Below, piece after piece: positions 9,516 to 17,994 of a DNA stretch of 64,000 bases. The stretch is from NCBI GenBank assembly GCA_900315455.1, contig OMZE01000001.1:124001-188000 (forward strand), written 5' to 3'. The number at the start of each line of letters is the position of its first letter. Positions within the stretch are counted from its first letter, which is position 1. The notes under the pieces were generated by a model, which was given only the letters and a program-made list of their open reading frames with translations, did no database searches and was not told the DNA's origin. A program made the translations under genes and the position numbers. The stretch comes from an uncultured Prevotellaceae bacterium (GTDB lineage Bacteria > Bacteroidota > Bacteroidia > Bacteroidales > Bacteroidaceae).

Positions 9516-10538
9516 CTAAGAAGTCTCTTCGGTTTTTTCTATCGCTTCTTTGTAAGCAGACAATGCTTCTTTTATATTATAGAATCCTAATAGAAAACTG
9601 TGCATGTATTTTGCATTGTAGTAGCTGATAATGTATACAACCCATGGGGTTGCTCTAGTTTTCAAATCTTTTCCTAGAACCACAAGTCTTTTCTTATCTA
9701 ATGAAATGGCTTTGCTAAACACATATGAATCTCCATATTCATGACGAGCAAAATGCATTCCTATTTTTAATTGCATCTCATAGTTTTCAATCGGATTCAT
9801 TGTTTTTACTTCTTGTGGTATACAATAGTATTTTATAGTATAACCAGATGGAAGTGTTTCAGTAACAATATGTTGTTGTGAATCGTTTTTCTTGTCAGAA
9901 AAATGTTCACACCTATAATCATTAATAAAATTGTAAAAATGAATATTGTTTTCTTCTTCAAATTGAGACATTATCAAATCACTGTAAGCATCATTTTCTT
10001 CTTTTATATCTATTTCAATTATTTTGTTGTTTGAATTGATTTTGTTCTCATCACATTTATGGGACACACAAACTTCAAGAAAAACCGGCTTTCGGTTAGG
10101 ATGAGAAGAACTGGTTAACAAGACATCAGCAATGAAACCATCGTATGCTTTTTCAATTGATGCCGTATCATACCAATCTTTTAAATCAAACAACTGTATT
10201 CCATTGACATCTGTAAGTTCTGAATATTTACATTTAAAAATGCATGAAGAACATAAATGGCTCTTTTTGAAAAAACCTATTACAAAAGTATCTTGTGTTT
10301 CGAAGCGGTGTTTTAGTATCTTCTTGGAATATTTGTGAAGTTCTGTTTCGGGATTTATTTGGTAGCCTTTTTTACTTCTAAAATGGTGTTGGTTCTTTTC
10401 ACCTAACGCTGCAACCATCGGTGTATGGCTACCAATACTATAATATACTGGTAATCTATTGTCTATATTAACTGATGAAATATCAATAATATTACCATCT
10501 TCATCATATGCGTGTTTATATTTTACACTGATTTTCAT
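9516..10538 (-). CDS. CoiA-like predicted PD-(D/E)XK nuclease
   Basis: A 340-aa AT-rich gene. The N-terminal part has the CoiA-like pattern AALGEKNQHHFRSKKG followed by an E-x-L-H-K helix (NPETELHKYSKKIL). A small zinc-binding patch follows (CSSCIFKC, residues 96-103). The nuclease core reads IADVLLTSS with Asp138, then PVFLEVCVSHKC with Glu155, which fits the D...E-x-V pattern of CoiA-type PD-(D/E)XK enzymes. The C-terminal 150 residues are unlike any family I can name. CoiA itself is a competence protein, but such domains in mobile elements are more often seen as accessory or defence nucleases. Low GC compared with both flanks suggests separate acquisition. It is convergent with the operon ending at 9385. 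Confidence 0.6.
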   Translation of the reverse strand: MKISVKYKHAYDEDGNIIDISSVNIDNRLPVYYSIGSHTPMVAALGEKNQHHFRSKKGYQINPETELHKYSKKILKHRFETQDTFVIGFFKKSHLCSSCIFKCKYSELTDVNGIQLFDLKDWYDTASIEKAYDGFIADVLLTSSSHPNRKPVFLEVCVSHKCDENKINSNNKIIEIDIKEENDAYSDLIMSQFEEENNIHFYNFINDYRCEHFSDKKNDSQQHIVTETLPSGYTIKYYCIPQEVKTMNPIENYEMQLKIGMHFARHEYGDSYVFSKAISLDKKRLVVLGKDLKTRATPWVVYIISYYNAKYMHSFLLGFYNIKEALSAYKEAIEKTEETS

Positions 10539-10581
10539 GATATAATAGAATAATCTCGCATTAATATTTTGTAGATGTTTT

Positions 10582-10821
10582 TTAGGGATAAATCACAAAC
10601 ATAGAGCCATAGGTTCCCTCTCCGTCATAATCGGCGGGGAGAGTCAATTGACTCGACAGCATGGCCAGTTCCTCGTCATCAAGATGGCGTTCCAGTTCCA
10701 ATTCTATGCACTGCCGGCCTGGATTGTAATTCAAATCCCAAATGCAGTTACCGAGACAGGCATTAACTACCGTCCTCACTTCGTCCTGAAACCGCCAGAT
10801 AGCATCAAAGTCGATCATCAC
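10582..10821 (-). CDS. Small protein of unknown function (79 aa)
   Basis: A 79-aa acidic protein with an N-terminal helix (FDAIWRFQDEVRTVVNACL) and an acidic middle (ERHLDDEELAML). No family recognised. It starts 8 bases after the stop of the HD-domain gene in the same direction, so the two are probably co-transcribed. Confidence 0.6.
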   Translation of the reverse strand: MMIDFDAIWRFQDEVRTVVNACLGNCIWDLNYNPGRQCIELELERHLDDEELAMLSSQLTLPADYDGEGTYGSMFVIYP

Positions 10822-10829
10822 TTAAGATA

Positions 10830-11426
10830 TTACAGTTCTAAGATATGGGTGGCCATATTGTCTGCTGATTGGAGGAGAGCAAGCAGTGGATAGCGATTGC
10901 CGGCCTCGTTGATATTGCTCTTTGCCTCGTAGCTTTGGAAAGCCAAGTCCCATGCGCCCATGTGCCAGCGGATGGCCACCGTCTCGTCGAGGGTCAGCTT
11001 CAGACCCAGGCTCAGCAGCATAATTACAGACTTCTCTCCGTGGCCGACAGGCATTCGGGAATAGTCCGTCTCGTAGGTGTCATATTGTTCCCATTGACCC
11101 TGGTCGTTTTTGTTCCATTTCTGTGTTTTCCTGTAGATGTTGGCCTTGCAGATGTCATGGAGCAAGGCGGCGATAATGATGCTTTTTTCAGGCAATTTCT
11201 CTTCCACCTCCGGTTTCATGATAGCTATCGGCCCACGTAGGGCAATGGCCATATCATAGACATTCATGGAATGTTCCATTAAGCCACCCTCATAGCTTAG
11301 ATGATATTTGGTGGATGCCGGAGCTGTGAAAAAGCCCGATTTCTCAAGATAGCTGATGACCTCCTCGATGCCCTGCCTCCTCGTGGAGCGCAGCAGTTCT
11401 ATAAAACGTTCCTTTTTCTCTTTCAT
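10830..11426 (-). CDS. HD-domain protein (predicted phosphohydrolase)
   Basis: The start is placed at the ATG at 11426 (MKEKKERF), because the upstream extension reads like non-coding sequence and a promoter-like -7 element sits inside it. The 198-aa product has the HD pattern: GLMEHSMNVYDMA, then the paired HD in ALLHDICKANIY, VGHGEKSVIML, a further His in AIRWHMGAWD and an Asp in LLQSADNMATHI. HD proteins in this context usually hydrolyse nucleotides or cleave phosphoesters. The substrate cannot be told here. It heads a two-gene minus-strand unit with the 79-aa gene. Confidence 0.8.
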   Translation of the reverse strand: MKEKKERFIELLRSTRRQGIEEVISYLEKSGFFTAPASTKYHLSYEGGLMEHSMNVYDMAIALRGPIAIMKPEVEEKLPEKSIIIAALLHDICKANIYRKTQKWNKNDQGQWEQYDTYETDYSRMPVGHGEKSVIMLLSLGLKLTLDETVAIRWHMGAWDLAFQSYEAKSNINEAGNRYPLLALLQSADNMATHILEL

Positions 11427-11519
11427 TTCTTTTGCAATTAGGGGTACAAAGATAATGCAAATCAAGTGCAGAGCAAAATGAACCCATTTTTTTCTTTGCT
11501 TATTTGCATAGTGTTTGTG

Positions 11520-11527
11520 CAAAGATA
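11520..11527 (-). promoter_or_regulatory. Bacteroidetes -7 element (TATCTTTG) for the HD-domain gene
   Basis: The reverse complement reads TATCTTTG, matching TAnnTTTG, about 95 bases upstream of the chosen ATG. No TTTG at the usual distance is clear upstream, so support rests on the -7 alone. Confidence 0.4.
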
Positions 11528-11635
11528 GCTTTGGCTTGTCCCAAATCGCGGTACAAGCGAGAGAAAACTTTTTTTTAATGCTAACACACATAAATTGTGT
11601 TTATGATATATTGTTAATCTCCACACTCTCGTGAC

Positions 11636-11687
11636 CTACGATGCTAACAAGACCTCGGCACATGCCATCAAGGCAGCAGTAAAATAA
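11636..11687 (+). pseudogene. Possible C-terminal gene remnant
   Basis: A short plus-strand stretch ending in TAA reads TYDANKTSAHAIKAAVK. It looks like genuine protein C-terminus, but a stop lies a few codons upstream and no start is available. It may be debris from an earlier insertion. No family can be assigned. The rest of 11530-11833 holds only the terminator described next. Confidence 0.25.
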
Positions 11688-11710
11688 TTGACTCTACTTA
11701 CCTCCATACG

Positions 11711-11739
11711 TAAAAAGCGAGGCCTTAGGTCTCGCTTTT
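11711..11739. terminator. Bidirectional hairpin terminator
   Basis: AAAAAGCGAG pairs with CTCGCTTTT around a 9-base loop, with A and T runs at both ends, so it can act in either direction. It lies downstream of the AbiEii gene (minus strand). Confidence 0.65.
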
Positions 11740-11833
11740 AACGTGTTTATTCATCTGCACCAATGCCTTATCGATATAGGCATTCACATCATAACCGTAT
11801 GGGAATGTCTTGTTCATTCTTTTGGAGAGTTCT

Positions 11834-12913
11834 TTATTTCGCCAGTAATTGGCTTGTCATAGCCCAATAGTAATAAGCTTCTGGCAATCCAATACGAAGT
11901 TTATTCAACTTGTTCGTCAGTACTGGCTCAATCTGCAAGTCTTCTGCTATGGGAGTAACAGGGAATCGTTCAACTGTTTTCTCTTCTTTTTCTATGAGGG
12001 TAGCCAGATATGCAGCTTTGGCAGCATCAATAATAGCTTGTTCTATATGATAAGCAGTCTTATACATGAATGGCCTGATATTGACGATGCCCTTTTGTAA
12101 TAGGGCAAACTTTTCCTTATCCACAAATCCCCTTGTGCTAATGTTGAGTGCAGTCTGGCGGATGTCCTGATAGATTTGCGAAATGTCATGCCCCATGTTT
12201 CTATAGCCAAGCTCCACGTCAGCTATCGCTTTGAAAGAGCGTGATGTGATACCGATGTCCTTCATCTTGTCGAACAATCTTCCTACGTCATAGAGCTGTT
12301 TGATAACCTCCAACGTGGTCAGCTTGTCTTTTTTGTAGTAGGGAATGCCTGTTGTTTCAGGTGCAAAGGCAGTGAGTTTGTCACCAAGAATGTCTTCTAC
12401 CGAAGGCACTGTAACCTTCTGTGGTTCGCCGTCCAGCTTGATAAGAGGACTGACAATGTCAACGGTGTTGGTCTTGTTGTAGTGACAATCCTCATAGAGA
12501 ACGTCCAGGAGAATGAATGAAGTCGCGTTCGACGGACCTTTGAAAGCTACTTGGTAGAAAAATTTTGAATGGCTCTTCGGCACATCTTTTCCTGCCTGGC
12601 GACGTTCTACAAGTTGGTAGTCTATAAAACCTCTTTGGGCATAGTCTTTCAGATAGTCCTCGATGTTCGTTCCGGGTGGACACATTATATCGACGTCGAT
12701 GGAGAGTCTGTGTGGTTGGTCGGCGAAAATCAGCATCAAACAAGATCCGCCCTTGAAACAGAAGGGGCAGCCAGAAGCTGCAAGCATTTCCAGAAGTGAG
12801 AAAACACGGATTACTTTCTCGATAAGGTTCTTGTCATTGTATTTTAGTTCAATGGATTTTTGATTGATCCATTCTGTGGTAAAACATTCTTTGCTAATCA
12901 TTTGTATTGACAA
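11834..12913 (-). CDS. abiEii: AbiEii/AbiGii-type nucleotidyltransferase toxin
   Basis: A 359-aa protein of the AbiEii family, the toxin half of a type IV toxin-antitoxin/abortive-infection system. The nucleotidyltransferase signature is present: FKGGSCLMLIF (GGS at 55-57), then HRLSIDVDIM with Asp73 and Asp75 as likely metal ligands, and the family motif VPSVEDILGDKLTAFAPET. These enzymes block growth by transferring nucleotides, reported for some relatives to act on tRNA. Its start overlaps the end of the upstream antitoxin gene by 20 bases. Pairs of this kind stabilise elements and protect against phage. Confidence 0.88.
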   Translation of the reverse strand: MSIQMISKECFTTEWINQKSIELKYNDKNLIEKVIRVFSLLEMLAASGCPFCFKGGSCLMLIFADQPHRLSIDVDIMCPPGTNIEDYLKDYAQRGFIDYQLVERRQAGKDVPKSHSKFFYQVAFKGPSNATSFILLDVLYEDCHYNKTNTVDIVSPLIKLDGEPQKVTVPSVEDILGDKLTAFAPETTGIPYYKKDKLTTLEVIKQLYDVGRLFDKMKDIGITSRSFKAIADVELGYRNMGHDISQIYQDIRQTALNISTRGFVDKEKFALLQKGIVNIRPFMYKTAYHIEQAIIDAAKAAYLATLIEKEEKTVERFPVTPIAEDLQIEPVLTNKLNKLRIGLPEAYYYWAMTSQLLAK

Positions 12914-13616
12914 TCTTGATGTTGGTTTCTATTTCTTTTCTGATTCCCCGACGGCTGGCATAACGCAGCAAACGGCTTTCATTAATGGTGTAGAGAGATA
13001 GAGCGTTTTGGAAGATATATATCCCTTCTGCTTCTTGAAGATAGAAGAAGTCCTGGTCTTTCTGCAAATCCACCAGCAGCTTTTCCAATGTCGGAACCAA
13101 CACCCCGTTGCTTTTCAGTACGGGTGACTCCGTAATGAGCGGCTTCACAAAGATGGCTGGCTTTGACAGGTCGATGTAGTTGTAGATCAAGTCGCGAGTA
13201 GGTCGCAGATATGCAACTCTCCCTTCGTCCCGAAGGTGGTTGAACACCGCAGACGTGGCTTCCCGTTCAGTCTCTATATAAGTAATGTTGTTTGCTGCGA
13301 GGTGATGTTGTAATGGACCGATGATGCTGCCATTATAGATGCAGAAATGGGCAAATGGCCAACGTTGTTTCAGTTCTTCATTAAGACTGAACTGTTCTTC
13401 GGTCGGGATGACCTCGAAATGCTGTTTGTCTTGGATTGAGTATCTCCCATGTCCGATGCGGTGCAATTGTCCTATTTCTGTCAGTTTCGTCAGGTACCAC
13501 GAGATTGTTTGGCGGGAAATATTTGCCTCCCCGTCAAAATACGCATAAAGGTCTTGTAACCTGAAGTAGGGTTTCAAGGCTGCATAATTCATGATGTCCT
13601 GACTGTAATTCTTCAT
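12894..13616 (-). CDS. abiEi: AbiEi-type antitoxin (winged-helix transcriptional regulator)
   Basis: The start is placed at the ATG at 13616 (MKNYSQDIMNY), where the conserved region begins; an upstream ATG at 13712 would add 32 less likely residues. The N-terminal 70 residues form a winged helix (FRLQDLYAYF, ISRQTISWYLTKLTEIGQLHRIGHGRY). The rest matches the large AbiEi-like antitoxins paired with AbiEii in Bacteroidetes. In known systems AbiEi represses the operon and counters the toxin without direct protein contact. Translational coupling to the toxin is suggested by the 20-base overlap. Confidence 0.82.
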   Translation of the reverse strand: MKNYSQDIMNYAALKPYFRLQDLYAYFDGEANISRQTISWYLTKLTEIGQLHRIGHGRYSIQDKQHFEVIPTEEQFSLNEELKQRWPFAHFCIYNGSIIGPLQHHLAANNITYIETEREATSAVFNHLRDEGRVAYLRPTRDLIYNYIDLSKPAIFVKPLITESPVLKSNGVLVPTLEKLLVDLQKDQDFFYLQEAEGIYIFQNALSLYTINESRLLRYASRRGIRKEIETNIKIVNTND

Positions 13617-13812
13617 TCTTACCAATGCTAATTCGGGTGCAAATATACGCAAAATATCGGCAATAATCATAAATATTGCCGAAATTTTGCAATAATAATC
13701 TTCTTTTTTCATTGTAACCGCCCATTTTTGGTATAAATGGACGGCTCCCCATTAGGAGGAACCGCCCAACCCGAATAACAAACCTACCTATGAAAAACTA
13801 ACATCTATCTAT

Positions 13813-13947
13813 TTAATATCCACCATATTCTTCATCGTCCTCGAAGAAGGAATTGTTCGCATCAGACTCCTCTGGGGTAGTCTCTCCTGAGCCGATATTA
13901 TCAGCAGCGGTTATGATGTGGTTTTGATGACCATAGTCTCGGGACAC
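13813..13947 (-). CDS. Possible small acidic protein (44 aa), GTG start
   Basis: Between the antitoxin and SLOG genes the minus strand reads 44 codons from GTG at 13947: RDYGHQNHIITAADN followed by an acidic tail ending FFEDDEEYGGY. The tail looks like real protein C-terminus, resembling acidic tips of SSB-type proteins. It could be an intact small gene or the remnant of a longer one, because an in-frame stop lies just upstream of the GTG. The rest of 13617-14027 shows nothing definite. Confidence 0.35.
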   Translation of the reverse strand: MSRDYGHQNHIITAADNIGSGETTPEESDANNSFFEDDEEYGGY

Positions 13948-14027
13948 TCATACGTTTTCTTGATTGTTGATCTCATATCTGTTCTTGTTAAAGGCTTGAT
14001 TATTGAGGCTTAAAATGGAGGGGTATG

Positions 14028-14489
14028 TCATCGCCGCCGATTCATACTTCGGTCTTTGGTCTGCTGCTTTTCGTCCTCGGAAGGTATATTCTGATGAGGA
14101 TGTTCCTCTTGGCATGGTTTTACACCATTGCCTATGATCGTCACATCAAGTCCTCTCCGTTTGGCGAAGTTGATCATGTGCTCCGTGCCACGGCTGTGTC
14201 CATCCCAGAATGCGATAAGTGCATCAGACACCTTTGCCATTTGTGCGTTGCGTACCATTCCGGCTCCCTTGCCCAGTGTATTCCACCTTGCAGGGTATAA
14301 TTCGACGGGAAGCCCGAACTCCTTGGCGAACCGTTCCCCAAGGACATCCGCACCTCGGGCGTGGCCTGAAACAATAATGACCTGGTGTGTCCTCATCTTT
14401 TCCTGAAGCACGGCCTGGCATTGCTCCCTCAACAACTTGTAATTGCTGAAGGAGCGGCTGCCAGCTATGATTACCCTGTAGTTCTCCAT
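14028..14489 (-). CDS. SLOG-superfamily protein (DUF2493-like)
   Basis: A 153-aa protein with the Rossmann-like SLOG/DUF2493 pattern: VIIAGSRSF at the N-terminus, VSGHARGADVLGE around residues 40-52, NTLGKGAGMVRNAQMA around 70-85 and a DALIAFWDGHSRGTEHMI segment. Members bind nucleotides or nucleotide-derived ligands and recur in mobile elements and some defence islands. The last 30 residues are a charged tail. It follows the OmpA-like gene in the same direction, 15 bases downstream. Confidence 0.82.
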   Translation of the reverse strand: MENYRVIIAGSRSFSNYKLLREQCQAVLQEKMRTHQVIIVSGHARGADVLGERFAKEFGLPVELYPARWNTLGKGAGMVRNAQMAKVSDALIAFWDGHSRGTEHMINFAKRRGLDVTIIGNGVKPCQEEHPHQNIPSEDEKQQTKDRSMNRRR

Positions 14490-14504
14490 TCTTCATGTCA
14501 ATTG

Positions 14505-15839
14505 CTATGGCAGCGTCTCCATTTCCAGATACAAGGAGACTTTGCAGTACCTGTTATCCTTAGGATTGCTGTATTCCTGGATACCGCCGAGAGAGATAGA
14601 CTTTATCCTTTCCAACGGTACGCCACGTTTCACCAGCTCTTGTGTAATGTATCGGGTCCTTTCCTCGCTCAGTTCAGTATTGATGTCCCTTGAACCTGTC
14701 GCACTGTCAGCAGCACCGGCGATATTCACTTTCAGGTTATGTGAGGTAGCCACCTTTGCCAGTTCGTCAAGGTTGATCAGTTGCGAATCATCCGTCAGCT
14801 GTGCCTTGCCCAACTGGAAAAAGAAGAATATGGGTACATTCAGAACATTGGAGTCTGTTTGAAATGCACTGGGAAGAATGCTGTCACTCATTCCTCTCAG
14901 CCGGGAACGTAAAGACAGCAAGCCTTTGTAACTATTCTTGGTGTTGCCATTATCGTCAAATATGTAACCATATTTGTCGAGCAGCCCCTCTATCTTAAGG
15001 ATTTTCCTCAGCTCCTCGATGGTATTGTGGTCAGTGTTGTGCTGGTTGCGCAGATGGGAGTTGGACTGTTCCATGCGGTCGAGATGGGAAAGGAGGTATT
15101 TGTTCTGATTGAAGTAGGGGAGCGCATCGACGGCATGATGCCATCTCCGTTCTCCAAGATTGAGACCAATGCCAAGTGAGAATGAGGGCATGCTGTCACC
15201 CAGCTTTCCATGTGAGCCATTGTCATCGAACTCGCGGAAGGTGGTGAAACAGCCAAGTTCCCCTGACAAATAGAACCGTTGGCCGACATGGTATCGGGTT
15301 TGGATGCCGTATGTCAGGGCAAACAGATAGTTTCTTACCTTACCCTCGTCAATGCAAAGCAAGTCTGAACCGTGGACGAGACCGACACCTAAATAAGGTG
15401 TCACGTCCCATTTGGGAAGTTGGTCAGTAGGCTGACGGAAAAGGTCGGATGCATTATACATCACATCGATGTGCCCAAGTTGATATCTCTTCCTGTCCAG
15501 ATTGCTGTCCTTGAATCTCAATCCTTGGAAAGCGACACGCATACCAATGGTGGGAGTAATCCATTTCCCAAGATAAGCGTTGAATGTCGGAGAGATTCGG
15601 TCGAAGATGTCACCGCATCCGACAGGATTGCCGATGAAAGCCGACGCACCTCCCTGAACACCGATGAACCAATGTTGACTTGGTTTGCCCAGCTGCACAT
15701 AGTCTTTCATCAGTGTCGGTGTGAGCCGTTGTAAATTCGGGTTGTCAACTACAGCCCATTCAAGGCTGTCAATCGGTACTTCTTTTGCACTTGCTGTCAT
15801 AGACAAGGCAAGCAGCATGATTGGAATTGTTTTCTTCAT
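14505..15839 (-). CDS. OmpA-like outer membrane protein
   Basis: The start is set at the ATG at 15839 (MKKTIPIMLLALSMTASA), which gives a clear signal peptide; the upstream extension reads through 9-bp repeats. The 444-aa product has an N-terminal beta-barrel-like half (WFIGVQGGASAFIG, TPTIGMRVAFQGLRF, VTPYLGVGLVHG, LSGELGCF). A short coiled region follows (about 245-300), then an OmpA-like peptidoglycan-binding end (LDELAKVATSHNLKVNIAGAAD, LSEERTRYITQELVKRGV, IKSISLGG). Bacteroidales conjugative elements often carry one such protein; the usual guess is envelope stabilisation during mating. Confidence 0.85.
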   Translation of the reverse strand: MKKTIPIMLLALSMTASAKEVPIDSLEWAVVDNPNLQRLTPTLMKDYVQLGKPSQHWFIGVQGGASAFIGNPVGCGDIFDRISPTFNAYLGKWITPTIGMRVAFQGLRFKDSNLDRKRYQLGHIDVMYNASDLFRQPTDQLPKWDVTPYLGVGLVHGSDLLCIDEGKVRNYLFALTYGIQTRYHVGQRFYLSGELGCFTTFREFDDNGSHGKLGDSMPSFSLGIGLNLGERRWHHAVDALPYFNQNKYLLSHLDRMEQSNSHLRNQHNTDHNTIEELRKILKIEGLLDKYGYIFDDNGNTKNSYKGLLSLRSRLRGMSDSILPSAFQTDSNVLNVPIFFFFQLGKAQLTDDSQLINLDELAKVATSHNLKVNIAGAADSATGSRDINTELSEERTRYITQELVKRGVPLERIKSISLGGIQEYSNPKDNRYCKVSLYLEMETLP

Positions 15840-15857
15840 GATGATATTCTTTTTGTT

Positions 15858-15902
15858 ATTACTGATATTGATGATATTACTGGTATTACTCATATTACTG
15901 AT
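15858..15902. repeat. Degenerate 9-bp tandem repeat ahead of the OmpA-like gene
   Basis: Five units with the minus-strand consensus AGTAATANN lie directly upstream of the OmpA-like start codon, in its leader. The same unit recurs after the topoisomerase gene at 23676-23720. No function is evident. Confidence 0.75.
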
Positions 15903-15912
15903 ATAGACAAGT

Positions 15913-17364
15913 CTAACGTCCTCGCTTTATCTTCCTGCCTGATGGCTTGACCATGGCAGCGGCACGGGCGATGCACCGCATCCACCACCGTTCGTCATCA
16001 TCGTCTTTGTCACGTCCCCAACCTGACATGTTGCCACCGCCACCGCCACAAGACTCTGCATAAGTCGTGGCCTCCTTGATATAGTTGATGGCAAGGAACA
16101 GGGCACAGGTGATAACATGCTGTGGGTTGTCCGTGAGGTCATAGAACCCCGAATCCTTCAGTACCTCGCGCTGCTCGTTTGAGAGTGTCGGTATCACGGG
16201 TTGCAGGGATTCTGCCATCATCTTGTAGTAGGTGGTGACGATATTGGAATGGATGCTCTTGGCTTCCCGGTCGATGTCATCACCGACGATTTTTGACATT
16301 CGGGTGTGTTCCTGCCTCAATCCGTCCAACTTGGCTTTGACATCCGCAAGCACATCCTCGGTCTCGTCGAGCATTCTCTGCTTGTCAGATATTTTCCTAT
16401 CTATTTCCTCCATCTGTTTCCGCAACTCGGTCATTCTCTTTGCCAACAGTTCTTTGTCCTGACCATCCTCACCAAGCTGTTTGGCGATGTGTTCTATTTC
16501 CTCATTGATTTTTTCTTTCCGCGCCTGTAAATTGGCAATCATTGTGGAGAGACCTTTCAGTTTGATTTCCATCCGATGAATCTGTTTGAGCAGTCCTTCG
16601 CGGGTGTTCTCCAGTTCCTGTACCTGATTGACAAGGTCGCGCTTGTATTCCTCGGTGGAACGGTGCTTTGCACCTGTCTCGGCCTTGTTGCTTCCCCGTT
16701 CCAGTCCCCAGTTTTTGTTGACTTCTTCGTAAAGCTCGTTGTGGAGTCTTGTGAATGTCGCACTTTCCTCCGTAGGGGTTTCTCCAAACACTCTTTTCCA
16801 TGAAATACGTTTGCTCTTTTCATCAATAGGGAGTAAAGTACAATGGATATGAGGATTGGTCTCGTCGAGATGCACATAGAAACTCACGATATTATTCTCC
16901 CCGAACTTTCTTGCCACGAAATTGTAGATGTCCGCTGCCCATTTCTCTATGTCCTCGGTTCTTTTCAAATGGGAGTTGTCTGCACCTTTTTCAAGGTTCA
17001 CAGCCTGGTCGCCAAAGGCTATCTCCAGCATCCTTTCCCTGCTGCCTCCAAATATCATTTGAGCGAGGATGCGTTGTTTCCGGCGTACATTGTCTCTGGC
17101 GTTAGGATTCTTGATGCCACGGCTTCTGAGGATGTCGTTCATCTTCTCATCGATGGACTTGGACTTGTCAATGGGTTGAATCTTACCACCTTTGGTGACC
17201 TCAAAGTTCAGATGGGCGCGGGTAGGGTCGTAGTTGGCCAGGCCATCCTGGACTTTTTTGACCCATAGATTGTTTGACCAGTTACGCTGTTGCTCATTGC
17301 TCTCTGCTTTCGAGATGCCATCCTTATTGGGATGTACGTCCATGACTTGTTTCCTATCTGCCAT
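15913..17364 (-). CDS. MobV-type relaxase
   Basis: A 483-aa protein of the MobV (Pre/Mob) relaxase group. The diagnostic metal-binding motif reads HLDETNPHIHC at residues 165-175 (His165, Glu168, His172, His174). The N-terminal part contains RAHLNFEV and a GGSRERMLEI segment. Residues about 240-370 are a long charged coiled coil. The tail has a Gly run and ends in basic residues (KPSGRKIKRGR). Relaxases nick at oriT and pilot the strand into the recipient. A candidate oriT stem-loop lies just upstream of its start (17432-17467), as expected for this family. Confidence 0.9.
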   Translation of the reverse strand: MADRKQVMDVHPNKDGISKAESNEQQRNWSNNLWVKKVQDGLANYDPTRAHLNFEVTKGGKIQPIDKSKSIDEKMNDILRSRGIKNPNARDNVRRKQRILAQMIFGGSRERMLEIAFGDQAVNLEKGADNSHLKRTEDIEKWAADIYNFVARKFGENNIVSFYVHLDETNPHIHCTLLPIDEKSKRISWKRVFGETPTEESATFTRLHNELYEEVNKNWGLERGSNKAETGAKHRSTEEYKRDLVNQVQELENTREGLLKQIHRMEIKLKGLSTMIANLQARKEKINEEIEHIAKQLGEDGQDKELLAKRMTELRKQMEEIDRKISDKQRMLDETEDVLADVKAKLDGLRQEHTRMSKIVGDDIDREAKSIHSNIVTTYYKMMAESLQPVIPTLSNEQREVLKDSGFYDLTDNPQHVITCALFLAINYIKEATTYAESCGGGGGNMSGWGRDKDDDDERWWMRCIARAAAMVKPSGRKIKRGR

Positions 17365-17431
17365 CTTTTTGTTGTATTAGTATGTCATCTGCCTGAGCTT
17401 GCTCCCCGTAGGAACTCCTTCAGGAGAGGCA

Positions 17432-17467
17432 GCCTAATGCGTTAATGAAAGTTAACGCTTATTAGGC
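17432..17467. other. Candidate oriT inverted repeat
   Basis: GCCTAATGCGTTAA pairs with TTAACGCTTATTAGGC (2-base bulge on the right arm) around a 6-base loop, 70-100 bases upstream of the MobV relaxase start. A smaller hairpin (CTCC/GGAG) precedes it near 17416-17427. The relaxase-proximal position and imperfect arms fit an origin of transfer. The nick position cannot be read from sequence alone. Confidence 0.55.
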
Positions 17468-17617
17468 TAAGCGTTTTTAAAAAAACTCCCTTCCCTCCAT
17501 TCGGGTTTTGTCTTTCCCTTTGTTCAGTGGAGCAAGCTCACAGTCCTGTGAGGCGATGTTCCATTTTGTATGTATATTGGTTATCATATTCGATATGGAG
17601 TGAGAATATGCCTGGGG

Positions 17618-17965
17618 TTATTTGATGTATGCTTGTGCTGAGACAGTGAGCATAAATGCGAAGGAATTGCCGAAGCGTTTCCTTTGGAGCCAGCCAGCAT
17701 CTATCAATTCGTTGATGAATTTTTGTGTGGTGGGGCGACTCCAATGCCAGGTCTCGGATAGTTCCGTGATATTTGAACAAAATTGCTGCGTGAAGCATGT
17801 TCGTTTCTGATCATCGTTAGAGCATCCTTCAAGAATGTGTCCAATCAACCATAGGAAAGCATCATATCGGGAGAACTTATGGTTGTCTTTGCTTGTGAGC
17901 AAAGTCAGCAACTGGATGTCAAGAGTCATCTGCTGGATGGTTCTGTTGGTTCTCTGAATATCCAT
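17618..17965 (-). CDS. Predicted winged-helix protein (115 aa)
   Basis: The C-terminal half reads like a winged helix: WHWSRPTTQKFINELIDAGWLQRKRFGNSFAFML. The N-terminal half is helical (TIQQMTLDIQLLTLLTSK, YDAFLWLIGHILEG). It lies upstream of the relaxase in the same direction, with the candidate oriT between them, so it may be the DNA-binding accessory that helps the relaxase recognise oriT, or a local regulator. Both are inference. Confidence 0.6.
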   Translation of the reverse strand: MDIQRTNRTIQQMTLDIQLLTLLTSKDNHKFSRYDAFLWLIGHILEGCSNDDQKRTCFTQQFCSNITELSETWHWSRPTTQKFINELIDAGWLQRKRFGNSFAFMLTVSAQAYIK

Positions 17966-17994
17966 TGTTAGTTTGCTTTTATTTGTTGTGACTT

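Noticed and set aside
17538..17798. Second minus-strand frame overlapping the winged-helix gene
   Set aside because: It overlaps the 115-aa gene in another frame and reads as shadow sequence.
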